Below the pieces are notes generated by a model. It worked only from the letters and a program-made list of their open reading frames with translations, ran no database searches and had not been told where the DNA came from. The translations under genes were made by a program, and so were the position numbers. From NCBI GenBank assembly GCA_963693305.1, contig OY855913.1, forward strand, positions 8,364,201 through 8,428,200: a stretch of DNA of 64,000 bases. Direction: 5' to 3'. Within the stretch, counting starts at the first letter, position 1, and each line of letters begins with the position of its first letter. Shown one piece after another: positions 47,501 through 49,715 of the stretch. This DNA is from Meandrina meandrites (Eukaryota > Cnidaria > Anthozoa > Scleractinia > Meandrinidae).

Positions 47501-49715
47501 TAAGGAGATTCTGTATTACTAAAGTATTTATTAAGACTGACCAAGGACAACAAGTAAAAGAACAAAAGCAATATCACATAACGTAACATGGTATAATTCG
47601 CTGAAACCTACTTTAATTTATAATTACGATTATAACATTGAATTATCATTTTCTTTAATATTGTAAATGGTTTGAACCCAGGAGTATCAGCAGTTCATAA
47701 AGTGGGATCGTCCGGGTGAGAGTAGTTCGGAGCGAAACTCATCTTCAGAGTCAAGTGAAAAGTTGTTGTCAATCTTACACGGTCATTTAATTTCATTTTA
47801 AACAGTGAAAAACATTAACCTGTTAACCTGAGTGTAGTCAAAGGTGACCTGGGCCCAATAATATCGCGCCTATAGCGCATCCTAAGAGCCAGGTTCATTA
47901 AGCCGTGGACTTGGGCCCAGTTAATACGAGTGCAAGGGTTCATCTGTGGACGGATTGATTCTTCTTTGTCAGAGATCTGAGAATGAGTCATTGCTGTTGA
48001 CAGAGTTTGATTGGTTGATTCGTTGGTCACATGGCTTTCAGCTAGCCAGAACTGGCGACTGCTATCAATATAAGGCAGTTCAGGTGCCAGACAAACGCTG
48101 TAACCCATCTTCTGAGTTTTAGCAGACCAGCCTGGACCATAACGAATCCTAGGAAGAAAGAAAGCCAAAGCAGTTTGCTTGAGTAAGAATTTAGCTAACT
48201 GTTTAGCAAGAATCAACGTACAGTGGAACCCCGTTAATACGGCCACCAACGGGCCATGGAAATTTGGCCGTATTAACGGGGTGGCTGTATTAACCGGGCT
48301 GGGTTAAATTTCATGAATGGTCTACTCAAGAGAGAAAGCCGCAACTTTTGTATTTATTTGCTTTATTACACACACAGTGACTTAATCGCTTTGTAATTTA
48401 GCTAAGGGAATATAACGGCTGTCTATAAATTTTCTTTTAAATTGTTGTTTGATTGGTTACAATTGATGACTAGTTAACCACAAAGCCACAGACGTCAATG
48501 ACATGAAAAGGTTACAAGGGTTTTGAATAAAATAGTATCGTTCAATTTTGTTTCTCAAGTACTGTTTTTGTTCTGTTTCGTCAATTATAAGTGACATTTG
48601 GTTCGAGTGGCCGTATTAACGGGGAAAAATTATAAAGAATTATACAGGTTGGGATTTCAGAATGTGGCCGTTGGTCGTATTAACGGGGTGGCCGCATAAA
48701 CGAGGTTTTATTATAAGGAAATATGTGGGCGTTTCGCCGGGACAAAAAATAGTGGCCGTAATAACGAGGTGGCCGTATTAACGAGGTGGCCGTAAGGCGG
48801 GGTTCCACTGTACAATTTTTTCAAATGACCATTGTTCACAATCACAGACAAAATCTAAGGTGACCAGTGATAGGATTTGTGTTAATTGATCAAGAAACTA
48901 AGTAAGGTTCTTGGCTATTTATGATTAGATACTGCGCGTCCTGAATGTCTTATAAGAAAACATCATTTAAAATTTATAACGAAGATATCTGATGTACTTA
49001 CTTGCATTGCATGCAATATGCGTAGCAGTACTTCAGGAAAAGGTACAAATACAACAGGACACATAACCACACGCTGATTCGGAACGTGTGGAAAGAGATA
49101 GGACTTCTGATACCTAGCGGGAAGAAACGAAAGATGGGCATTAACCAAATGATAATTTTTCACTCTAAGATGTAACCAATCTATTTTTAACAGTACGACT
49201 TCCTGACGAAAACGGGGGGCTGGATCAATGATCTAAGAAGAGATTTTGCCTTCAGCTGGCGCTTGTTCCGCCTGCTTGAGAATAATCTTTTTGCATTTTG
49301 CGATCGTACGCGCCCGCCAACACTCCACGCGGATTTCGTGGGTACGAACTAAGCTCGTGCTCAGCGCGAGGACTGACGTCATAGTAAGCGCGCGCTGTGC
49401 AGCGATTGTGACGTCAAAAAGTCAAAAAAACTCATGGATTCAAGTGCAGAAAATTGTCTAACAGAAAGACAATTTCAGAAAAAATCACAAACGGAATTAT
49501 CTGTCAAAATTCACAACTGATCAAGTGGCGAGTTTACTGATCAATTAAACTAAGTCGATCCCCAAAATATAGCTTCACTTACAGAATACCATGCTCGCTT
49601 CGTTCTTACCTCTTGCCTGATTTTCTTGCACTGTTGCAGCAAAATTAGCTACAAACAAGTGTACTGGGTAACAAGACACCAGTATAAGGCATAGAGCTAC
49701 TTTGAAAACATTCAT
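29506..49715 (-). CDS. Duplicated secreted or membrane protein gene, copy 1 (five exons, interrupted in intron 3 by the Polinton)
   Basis: Exons: 49610-49715 (ATG at 49715), 49002-49113, 47820-48148, 29874-29987 and 29506-29522 (stop). Introns are GT-AG and phases join to 225 aa. Exon 1 encodes a clear signal peptide ([15 protein letters not shown]). Exon 2, in the joined frame, is strongly hydrophobic. Exons 3 and 4 end in related peptides ([12 protein letters not shown] and [13 protein letters not shown]), which points to an old exon duplication. I do not recognise a family. The exon 3 donor is GTTAAT here but GTGAAT in copy 2. The Polinton enlarges intron 3 to about 17.8 kb, so normal splicing may be impaired. 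The frame of exon 2 is the least certain part. Confidence 0.5.
30096..30313 (+). repeat. Polinton left terminal inverted repeat with 161-bp palindrome
   Basis: The outer 161 bases (30096-30256) form a palindrome. AGTAGTAATATCGGTAGTAG at the outer edge pairs with its complement ending at 30256, and GCCTCTTCCCC pairs with GGGGAAGAGGC near the tip. From 30257 to 30313 the sequence continues as ordinary TIR (GCAAGAGAAGGATG through ATGTACAAA) matching the right end. Confidence 0.9.
30353..30358 (+). promoter_or_regulatory. TATA-like box of the polymerase gene
   Basis: TATATA lies two bases before the polymerase ATG at 30361. The same TATATA placement is seen before most genes of the element, so it is probably the core promoter signal with a very short leader, or the real start lies slightly downstream. 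Confidence 0.5.
30361..34476 (+). CDS. pPolB: Protein-primed family B DNA polymerase with N-terminal accessory domains
   Basis: 1371 aa. Replicates the element's linear DNA from a terminal protein. Exonuclease motifs: DFE at 603-605 (Exo I), FNSGSYD at 703-709 (Exo II) and YYNNLD at 834-839 (Exo III). Polymerase motifs: DANALY at 939-944 (A), GNSGYGK at 1124-1130 (B) and DTDS at 1221-1224 (C). All catalytic residues are present. N-terminal to these lie a [10 protein letters not shown] segment (about 263-272) resembling the Cys-box region of OTU-like domains fused to some Polinton polymerases; a C2HC zinc finger (C393, C396, H409, C413); a segment with [12 protein letters not shown] (494-505) and GYKVIECW (564-571), typical of a Vsr-like endonuclease fold; and a Cys-rich cluster between them. 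The frame ends by overlapping the convergent integrase gene. OTU and nuclease activity are inferred. Confidence 0.95.
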   Translation: MDSIDLRTLDEELANLDPEDLRFLSKFVAEYSPTIQRKINTLLEEPIPEGVNKKLKAPLKPSKPIPIPPPRNRNRRQETLLNLFDPIRPNRVKTVTDYQNVIKAMYENTEYAGVEETSGRRYKRWRIVEGLNKDLTPRFIEKIRENVGTAFYMRHVYSYLLVNIENGDRLTFYKNKGSPWMKTYADAEKWLKEMEEERLNSDNIERPDTKWTIAVDVESHYLNVDVKVVLDRQPLLGTGPLPDWLRNQARGNHAMVALDQYRDNLCLWRCIAVHKGARPDRSTEAARDLAKSFYKLRNRPNDLEKTPLEELEKVETHLNKGKALAEWVAIRVYIPELINENELEFGLETSPRIVWHLIRNPPTQIKNIITIGVYGDHAFLIKDIKKLAKSYECNHCHARFTQACSLQRHAERCAQGKTVIDCPGEKVEAPQTAYQKAFYPKQQVSKESIQWLRYVEKNWKIKIAHAMSGQGGERWIEKKPVDGYNDKKKLILQYHGCRWHGCPKCYPERNQKIERDHECPKCYPERGRPKCKCKCECQCRCTCKTAEDLYLATKRRTAYLRKVGYKVIECWSCQWLVPGGADKHGEELPKPGTKAYPHAILYDFEAYGAVNQRKEPTKYLRIESKHIPVSVSIGDTLEREPTHICERNPKVLVQKFMQELGRRERNIRAKVRAEHMPADVHLIPKDQRKKIEDWCDQVPTLGFNSGSYDLNLIKNYFAEQLAGTTKKVRVAKNGSKIMFLLTDRLRFLDIINYLGPGTSYERWIKAYDCKGTKSWLPYEWFDSEEKLDYEGLPEYEHWYSKLKKEHVLTREEWEACKRTFEEKGMRTFKDWLEYYNNLDVAPGLEALEKMKAFYIEKGIDILKDAVSIPGVSLHYLLKGAIERKAELYAPRKEAYDMLKGAVVGGPSLVFTRYHEAGKTRIRSHQYPDSKFCENIQGYDANALYLSTMLNYMPCGKEKVEHYTAHAADHLTEQLEAWQIEQETADFTQRLKQKSWFGYAEVDIEIPEHLHQKFEEMCPFFHKKVVPANVVPEHMKKYLKATGRKVVESNKKLLGTLSAEKILLYEPLLQWYINHGAEIKRVYRTIDYKPKKIFEWFVKEVTKARRTGDVDKSKALLADIFKLLGNSGYGKLIEALERQTNAIYTKDEKVVDRALRSAYFEDLDEIGAAYELESRKPRITIRRPFQIGIAVYQLAKLRMLQFYYDFLDRYLDRRDFELIQMDTDSNYLAISGKKLEDIVKPEMKAEFEEQKKNWLAWDKWSGRTPGLFKKEFEGERMIALCSKCYYTEHQIEDGVKQKLSTKGMSKRQNEINWQRFKAALNGNKDMATNRGFRMRDGNMVTYEQEKLGLSAYYDKRWVLPDGIHTEPIEYHI
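34473..35462 (-). CDS. INT: Polinton retrovirus-type DDE integrase
   Basis: 329 aa. Catalyses insertion of the element and so generates the short target duplication. The catalytic triad is D73 (HQADLLFLP), D136 (QVDPGREF) and E171 (AIVERFNR), giving the D-34-E spacing of the rve family. The C-terminal third is basic and resembles the DNA-binding/chromodomain-like tails of Polinton integrases. I see no N-terminal HHCC zinc finger. It is convergent with the polymerase gene: the two stop codons overlap. It is divergent from the 199-aa gene at 35504 across a 41-bp spacer holding one TATA-like box. Confidence 0.93.
   Translation of the reverse strand: MDRKLARRYYSPQGYWKGISAIKKLAVAAKVPEVVAKEWLFKQALWQIYLPAPRYIPRLKFDVPTPNKVHQADLLFLPHDKVGRSTYKYALTVVDVASRFKEAQPLTSKNSDEVAKAFKTIYTRGPLKWPHMLQVDPGREFMGAVTKEMENHKTSIRRGHPEIHRDQAIVERFNRTLAERLFGHQYAVEMRSPEGLRSTEWVKRLPKVVSALNNQVTRLIGMKPAAAIKKKNVYAEPSTKYLRPVGLNEKKLPSIVMVRYLYEPGELEGGTKRATDPIWSLDVFNLERAFIKPKQPILYYLADGPKRGFVREELLVVPPNTQLPPTNVN
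35483..35489. promoter_or_regulatory. Shared TATA-like box between integrase and 199-aa gene
   Basis: ATATATA in the 41-bp spacer, about 21 bases upstream of the integrase ATG and 15 bases upstream of the ATG at 35504. The box is nearly symmetrical and could serve both directions. Confidence 0.5.
35504..36103 (+). CDS. Polinton protein of unknown function, 199 aa
   Basis: I do not recognise it. The N-terminal 55 residues are charged and probably helical ([20 protein letters not shown]). The middle has a compact hydrophobic region ([19 protein letters not shown]). The C-terminus is very basic ([17 protein letters not shown]). The basic tail would suit nucleic-acid binding. It is transcribed away from the integrase, and its last 21 bases overlap the end of the convergent gene at 36083. 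Its place next to the integrase and polymerase suggests an early or replicative role, but that is only position. Confidence 0.7.
   Translation: MSLGNPYEPYLEQLIEMLVKKQPANREQLKETLIKQQEALIKEIKPEIKLDFYSWDSNSVAVPLPDEPHEEMRHHLKLWYLLAVLKKTGISVDQVGDNMGLTFLGNIIHQFKRNQQLSCYPGSCNYVCFLYNYFQKVSSRDWPAKNAILGKLAKRLPKMVQTRNKAKKSFNKWWREKMLKQIIYYRYQVSPPRLNRSCL
36083..36604 (-). CDS. Polinton glycine-rich membrane protein, 173 aa
   Basis: Residues about 42-95 are a long Gly/Ala/Val-rich hydrophobic region ([20 protein letters not shown], then [16 protein letters not shown]) that should make one membrane hairpin or two spans. The flanks are charged coiled-coil-like helices ([14 protein letters not shown] region and [16 protein letters not shown]). 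A protein of this layout is common in cnidarian Polintons as I recall, but it has no established function. A virion or host membrane role is plausible. The start is preceded by TATATAGAAATG. Confidence 0.75.
   Translation of the reverse strand: MDSATKFRRDEIEMIKKNLENQLVHYYQTSAKFKRWHTRCQTVCALTGGVATILTGSGLAASLSAVGVVVGAPLIATATLFSLVSTSSIVTVKFFLRKAKKHEKIQTLAEATLSSINSLISTALEDGKISDSEYQDIIKKYNSFTTAKTKLRFSNHTDGGVKVDRRTSKTTSV
36635..37492 (-). CDS. Phospholipase A2-domain protein with shared N-terminal module
   Basis: 285 aa from the ATG at 37492, chosen over the upstream ATG at 37525 because it matches the starts of the two neighbouring paralogues and follows TATATAGAG. Residues 1-46 are the module shared by three consecutive genes ([13 protein letters not shown] and [12 protein letters not shown]), resembling a DUF5679-type zinc ribbon. 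Residues about 95-165 carry a parvovirus-VP1-like phospholipase A2 signature: calcium-loop YTGPYNPL (103-110), catalytic HDVDY (141-145) and a following acidic HDADKKM. In parvoviruses this enzyme breaches the endosomal membrane during entry. A similar role here is inference. The C-terminal half is basic and Gly-rich. Confidence 0.8.
   Translation of the reverse strand: MEVYCVKEKRFTPNVSGSEKYATAKNGRRLLKVKCASCGITKTRFISNKTQSGGDYDMRIYAGNRVDDPTNPLYQRGGAFDLHKAIGKLPKPKKGWTLPGHNYTGPYNPLEKQLSYDPKTGKILKIYQQPTGATDAVSMQHDVDYAVCAGKKNEKGCKHDADKKMVKALDAIPKNKRQWGHAAARNAISSKQKVGLGVGETINKNIGEKIPGFQPAQDVAAAIMAVTGGDKDLFKKYWSGAIAKGAFNKKTGLFSKKFWTHPKNTTGPCNQIVYKNGKWHNQYCD
37506..38105 (-). CDS. Shared-module protein 2 (basic C-terminus)
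   Basis: 199 aa from the ATG at 38105, which follows TATATAGG. An upstream in-frame ATG at 38129 is less likely. Residues 1-46 are almost identical to the N-terminal module of its two neighbours. The rest is unrelated to them: a basic segment ([18 protein letters not shown]), a Gly-rich turn, then helices ending in KPKDM-type basic residues. No family recognised. It ends 13 bases before the next start, consistent with tightly packed late genes. A virion protein is plausible from the basic nature and from the capsid genes in the same leftward block. Confidence 0.75.
   Translation of the reverse strand: MDVYCVKEKRFTPNVSGSETFATAKNGRRLLKVKCASCGITKTRFVSNKTQNGAAQEGGNILDPIFRWTRRGLPKKKREELARAEKRMFGGGVVGGPHTPSGSGVFDTVGNTAAEAFFEYGVPYLAKQGVKQGRYFASEFLRQPEYQKKLANKAKPIARKAVNYTIDALSGDLLTKVSNRLRPKDMIPGNKLKGGCHNL
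38135..38464 (-). CDS. Shared-module protein 3 (short)
   Basis: 109 aa. Residues 1-46 are the same module ([15 protein letters not shown] and [12 protein letters not shown]), followed by a short basic tail ([15 protein letters not shown] and [15 protein letters not shown]). The second Cys of the usual CxxC knuckle is Glu in all three copies (CVKE), while the distal CASC pair is kept, so zinc binding may be lost or altered. The tail is the smallest of the three. The start follows GTATAAAG. It slightly overlaps the end of the protease's second reading frame. Confidence 0.75.
   Translation of the reverse strand: MKVYCVKEKRFTPNVTESEKITTTKNGRRLLKVKCASCGITKTRFIPVNGDKKGGALSSRRGPSTVDKIAYVASNFVTPAPSFAAAAKILGSQALKGVTDNVKYFRKNR
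38467..38924 (-). pseudogene. PRO: Adenovirus-type cysteine protease, broken by a frameshift
   Basis: The upstream frame (38574-38924) carries the catalytic His (H59, in PGTHWVCCW) and Asp (D71, in EYFDSFG) of the Ulp1/adenain family and the region leading to the oxyanion Gln. The sequence holding the catalytic Cys and the C-terminus is open in a different frame and ends at 38467. The switch falls at a run of five C on the plus strand (38616-38620). Possible causes are an assembly error in the homopolymer, real decay, or -1 slippage on the G run. In adenoviruses and Polintons this protease matures capsid and core proteins. Domain order and length (about 150 codons) otherwise look normal, if short. 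Confidence 0.85.
38896..39276 (-). CDS. Small basic virion-type protein, 126 aa
   Basis: The N-terminal half ([20 protein letters not shown], then [15 protein letters not shown] and [16 protein letters not shown]) is a compact repeated fold with the sense of a small DNA- or capsid-associated protein found near the capsid genes of many animal Polintons. The C-terminal half is Pro/Gly/Lys-rich ([20 protein letters not shown]). No experimental function is known to me. The start follows AATATAAGAG. Its 3' end overlaps the protease start by 29 bases. Confidence 0.75.
   Translation of the reverse strand: MTTYYPHKISLSDGQKVNLARAFGRGEAVTLRFKNEAITGGSDTLHLTTRQIKKIERAIKNKTGVDIDMSKTQIRRVRNAIKKKTGSGMRVKPPTGGKGMRINPPPYMRPPPFIGSWGDQKKARLR
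39271..39356. repeat. Duplicated start/promoter segment
   Basis: CGTCATCTCTTATATTTCAT plus ACAAAATTA occurs at 39271-39299 and again at 39328-39356. The first copy holds the real start codon and TATA-like box of the 126-aa gene. The second copy lies in the spacer after the capsid gene and repeats the same ATG and box. Confidence 0.85.
39388..40659 (-). CDS. MCP: Major capsid protein (double jelly-roll)
   Basis: 423 aa. By size, beta-rich composition, position and C-terminal pattern ([16 protein letters not shown] and [17 protein letters not shown]), this is the Polinton major capsid protein, related to adenovirus hexon and virophage capsids. It would form trimeric capsomers of an icosahedral shell. 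The N-terminal segment ([19 protein letters not shown]) precedes the first barrel. It is intact. TATATATATAAGG lies about 30-40 bases upstream of the ATG. Neighbours are the minor capsid protein, core-like protein and protease, as expected of a virion-morphogenesis block. The fold is inferred from family features; I could not model it. Confidence 0.85.
   Translation of the reverse strand: MFRSHRHLEKTEYVRIMLDKPITIPGNNQHQVKTNYKFTLTDRDNWYDWYNAYIRADFTFEATANGALVAADTRAAPINGSFSLINKLVLKSAGKNIYNVDNIHKLIFIKNLLDFSDDYARSAAKNQFWYLDTTNSDVTAAAATNQGSRARGLLALGDPQKTVETLIPLNRYSFFEELNDKLLPPMQIELEIELQSDAELIWQSDGTNRRIVVRNFELWVPLLRFTSEGQKLANENFLKPQKWTYLNEMIQPSSSRRDAFGQWQINPGIKDAKHVFIFIQRSAKKDALTENPYFFDTFDIDGDNSAKLATCRLQYGSSQFYPELDYDENFKLRILNDLMNYRFRKNDYNTGVQLQPNNFETLYPIVYFDLRENKDNMTNDPKQMVFHYRLNEAANAHDYTIYAGILYESEFALRQVGNELVMG
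40672..40742. repeat. Duplicated TATA-containing spacer upstream of the capsid gene
   Basis: GTGTGAATCTAATCCTTATATATA at 40672-40695 and GAGTGATTCTAATCCTTATATAT at 40718-40740 are near-copies (shared core TCTAATCCTTATATAT). On the minus strand each provides an ATATATAAGG box, giving the major capsid gene two stacked promoters. Confidence 0.75.
40758..41303 (-). CDS. Lysine-rich core-like protein with [10 protein letters not shown] repeats
   Basis: 181 aa, extremely basic. The N-terminus ([19 protein letters not shown]) is followed by amphipathic helices rich in Lys and Ala ([18 protein letters not shown]). A tandem array of the ten-residue unit [10 protein letters not shown] (three close copies plus a variant) follows, then a Lys/Leu-rich tail. 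Composition resembles adenovirus core proteins that condense genomic DNA, and the site between the minor and major capsid genes fits a virion protein. The assignment is by composition only. The upstream AGTATAATAATG gives the start. Confidence 0.75.
   Translation of the reverse strand: MNHPSEWTRYYDAPRGYYRYRHKGTGVVRDTLMNIGKRFKKQVTRQTLEKAVNKASKQMLKKAAEKAEEKAADKIQAVLRSGVSATKLQPTPKSKKTPTVKPKSKKTPTVKPKSKKTPTVKPKGKKTPSQKLSTESKQKLKKMLNPGVATQLSGDSRKKLNQILNAGRAARLKVNQLIAEN
41313..41359. repeat. Tandem 19-bp spacer repeat
   Basis: TATGTGTAAATTATTTTCA occurs at 41313-41331 and 41341-41359, in the spacer between the core-like and minor capsid genes. It may carry termination signals for the minor capsid gene and leader sequence of the next. 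Confidence 0.8.
41357..42142 (-). CDS. mCP: Minor capsid protein (penton-like, single jelly-roll)
   Basis: 261 aa. Strong resemblance to the Polinton minor capsid protein: N-terminal [20 protein letters not shown], then [20 protein letters not shown], a [11 protein letters not shown] strand and the [17 protein letters not shown] loop near the C-terminus. It is expected to form the pentamers at the vertices of the capsid made by the neighbouring major capsid protein. Intact and of typical length. ATTATATAAGCAAC lies directly before the ATG. Confidence 0.88.
   Translation of the reverse strand: MSTHFHFNLLLDSQLAKQNNANSKSHDFTIKFDPPIALDPSKSYKAALNELVSMTYSWYNIAKQYNNNEFKWRKKSENWKTVTIPDGMYDYDGLNTTIQSLIGRVDPKDEKSKFIVQLYFHTTTYRAVILLQDGYELDLSGGEFAPLLGFDKKTIDGENNRSDHVPNITRGVDWIYIHCDLITRAVDNIGGDVMFSFSTAELAVSYPFSKEPRRLLWHPVNKNRINAINIKITDGRNNIIDLNDQDVALNIIIEEETPKPI
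42148..43092 (-). CDS. Proline-rich/acidic protein of unknown function, 314 aa
   Basis: Start taken at 43092, after GTTATATATACGGC, rather than the ATG at 43134 that would overlap the divergent ATPase gene. An N-terminal helix ([15 protein letters not shown]) is followed by an acidic part, a Pro/Ser/Thr stretch of repeated SPTP and TPSP units, a Glu/Met-rich block ([14 protein letters not shown]), then charged segments and a C-terminal helical domain ([20 protein letters not shown]). The low-complexity middle and helical ends recall scaffold or minor virion proteins, but no family is recognised. It sits between the minor capsid and ATPase genes. Confidence 0.7.
   Translation of the reverse strand: MSMKKWQKLASEKAEVEQQNDKILAVIKNTKINKGFGQLSGEDLFKPITSRLDKLQVGDSNTKEEEQIPDYGMDEFDLNNPFDGDFNPDAETPPPTPSPSPTPSPTPTPSPTSSPPLSPTSTPLPPLAEEEEMELMEEMEEEQPSTSGVKPQPSKWGPPQEPGIKGSESVDLQTLSSMLTKNKDNPDYVVKSPKSKFRGYTLADIKKARDEILDRRKGNKQPSASLHTSKVATQLPIPQDDEPDWEQEPDREMEGSGSVDPNALVDRLHLSLASIQAGNTSLKLKKQVQQMLGLLVKLKEITQKEAHKILGSII
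43103..43110. promoter_or_regulatory. Divergent TATA box between ATPase and 314-aa genes
   Basis: TATATATA in a 28-bp spacer, 10 bases before the ATPase ATG (43121) and 10 bases before the minus-strand ATG (43092). A single symmetrical box apparently drives both genes. Confidence 0.6.
43121..43753 (+). CDS. ATP: Genome-packaging ATPase (FtsK/HerA type)
   Basis: 210 aa. Walker [10 protein letters not shown] at about 33-41, Walker B KIVIFDD at 107-113, and the downstream [15 protein letters not shown] (140-154) typical of the A32-like packaging ATPases of Polintons, adenovirus-like elements and large DNA viruses. It should pump the linear genome into preformed capsids. Length is normal for the family. 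It is followed after two bases by the fibre gene, which overlaps its TATA-like end (ATATATAGAG). Confidence 0.92.
   Translation: MKIPNYDPSLTTKSNYKQGHPCMPADTFRMLICGPSNSGKTNILMHMLYRLLVYDKIYLCAKNLHQDKYQYMLDDFDTRVNPVADYNVIEAANDVIPLETLSTDNQKIVIFDDMVCESNQNDIIDYFINGRHRNCSVIYLSQSYFKVPKNIRDNCSHFCIFNFLPRENNRIADELGIDRALLERATDAKYSFLYHDKPKKQTLKNFDENI
43756..45696 (+). CDS. Collagen-like fibre or spike protein, 646 aa
   Basis: After a short head ([16 protein letters not shown]), residues about 22-120 are an almost unbroken Gly-X-Y array (units such as [20 protein letters not shown]), able to form a collagen triple helix. Then come two segments of the type seen in trimeric tail fibres ([20 protein letters not shown] at about 137 and [18 protein letters not shown] at about 391), and beta-rich C-terminal domains that may be receptor-binding heads. 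No signal peptide is seen. It would suit an attachment fibre at a capsid vertex. This is inference from architecture, as no direct homologue is recognised for the C-terminal part. Preceded by ATATATAGAG. Confidence 0.8.
   Translation: MGFLNGATGATQTHEESTSIRGQAGPAGPAGPTGATGARGPKGEKGDKGNTGPQGPKGDKGDAGEKGIKGERGPQGRTGPTGPAGATGPTGPTGATGPSGPTGATGPAGSRGAIGPKGAKGDKGDKADLSLAAISGDILMKDHAIKQLANPTGDQDAVNLGSMKKYVGSNSISAGHSHKKNALAYLERGSGVTAVNNVTSVTLEDFTSNLHSVNKKAYTFNLVRTGVNSFNSRLALNKIPLPEGEYTICVEFFIPKVDTNWFISASTPNPVDTLNYHTKHFNSHSPKYSRTIIHTRKYKDNDNTIYLDISNSGYDGSSPLEKAALIIYGVKGYQTDVDGTVYDQAFVIDDGDFTLQTDLDLNGFSLKNYDPPGYSIENDEINFEKSIDMNDNLIIGVKNADRDTAAVNLKQATNLLNGKSSILQKQINLKQNKSYYETIFEYFFDLQDPVSFDMKNSYGSNIESVGGKLMLKNKVSLLDFDVKDGFSVNGSHIRLDNTIEKNDDFTLFVSFLHDASLTGQKYYIGLGLEVGNGFTVFYKPYVVMRNDKFMLTTTTKKEEESILSAYQNKHLFLWFCKQGNTYKVVICQGGHINVTTVPETYRAYRVFINLPYKVQRIGFSNKFYNLYEKEFHKISFLEKAAGTYFE
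45760..46167 (-). CDS. Cys-rich Polinton protein with internal duplication, 135 aa
   Basis: The N-terminus is a helix ([19 protein letters not shown]). A roughly 25-residue unit is present twice: [20 protein letters not shown] and [19 protein letters not shown]. The C-terminal half has Cys pairs ([19 protein letters not shown]) that could bind zinc. I do not recognise a named family; small proteins of this plan occur in cnidarian Polintons. It is convergent with the fibre gene. The upstream TATA-like signal is weak (GCATAAGGC). Confidence 0.65.
   Translation of the reverse strand: MDTLELIQALSQELREKICNEYIIIKLWQRKMLGWDDVRKEINKGYTSMKLRQRKTLGWDEVHAAIHEAPFCDRNKQIVRVLFCYKCDRSRCSRNGLCNLCIRNGFRHYLGYPIFDENDYDECFKRSFSSKWRGV
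46191..46577 (-). CDS. Charged helical Polinton protein, 128 aa
   Basis: Mostly charged helix ([20 protein letters not shown]) with an [11 protein letters not shown] strand. The eleven-residue segment [11 protein letters not shown] occurs twice, the second time at the very C-terminus. No family recognised. GATATAAGAAAG lies about 20 bases upstream of the ATG. It lies in the right-end block of small leftward genes. Confidence 0.65.
   Translation of the reverse strand: MAKAQTPGRIRALIKRMQVELAKKLEEDIKKHQEAEYIEIDGMKIKKCLTQRIPATKEELEKYQRDKKAYGNKKQISFIDKVFFEDGALADLPKEKKSCAISLKETNKNGDLASYIDKVFFEDGALQL
46656..46817 (+). CDS. Small Polinton ORF, 53 aa
   Basis: Starts [17 protein letters not shown] directly after GTTATATACC, the same start context as other genes of the element. 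Its stop overlaps the stop of the convergent gene at 46814, as seen for the polymerase/integrase pair. The sequence is partly hydrophobic with [14 protein letters not shown] in the middle. Too short to assign; an upstream in-frame ATG at 46563 is less likely because it lies before the TATA-like box. Confidence 0.45.
   Translation: MIVLFHAVVCAVKDLSSPVWKRLPRGLFSDPWDSEVRLIVAQAVEAIVDCSPD
46814..47206 (-). CDS. Acidic Polinton protein at the right end, 130 aa
   Basis: The N-terminus is basic ([17 protein letters not shown]). The middle is strongly acidic ([18 protein letters not shown]). The C-terminus is helical ([18 protein letters not shown]). The first ATG lies inside the terminal inverted repeat; the second (47194) lies just outside, so translation may begin at MGRGRKG. 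No family recognised. Confidence 0.6.
   Translation of the reverse strand: MYKQMGRGRKGLLCQSRKKTKIFKNGLTTPHAIFIAEPDNGEEKEGPIQISEELLTAMKKMRPQDLKNTLMEQEEVEEVDLNEQEEFDLTGEGEPVYETPILTSQLTRRIMANEFSAAQVEYILRRALNA
47198..47422 (-). repeat. Polinton right terminal inverted repeat with 169-bp palindrome
   Basis: Complement of the left end. 47254-47422 is a palindrome: AGTAGTAATATCGGTAGTTG at the inner edge pairs with its complement at the outer edge, and AATTCACATCATTC pairs with GAATGATGTGAATT near the tip. The stem sequences differ from those of the left end but match each other. Confidence 0.9.
48219..48812. mobile_element. 590-bp Tigger/pogo-type MITE in copy 1
   Basis: Ends CAGTGGAACCCCGTTAATAC (48221) and its complement ending GGGGTTCCACTG (48810), flanked by TA on both sides. 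Copy 2 has a single TA at the matching place (about 62776-62779, GTACAATTTT), which confirms the insertion. TA target duplication and CAGTGGAACC-type ends are typical of pogo/Tigger elements of the Tc1/mariner superfamily. No transposase; the interior repeats variants of GGCCGTATTAACGGGGTGGC several times. Confidence 0.85.

Noticed and set aside
48963..49163. Alternative frame of exon 2 in the duplicated gene ([19 protein letters not shown])
   Set aside because: It does not join in phase with exon 1 or with the long open frame of exon 3, though it cannot be wholly excluded without transcripts.
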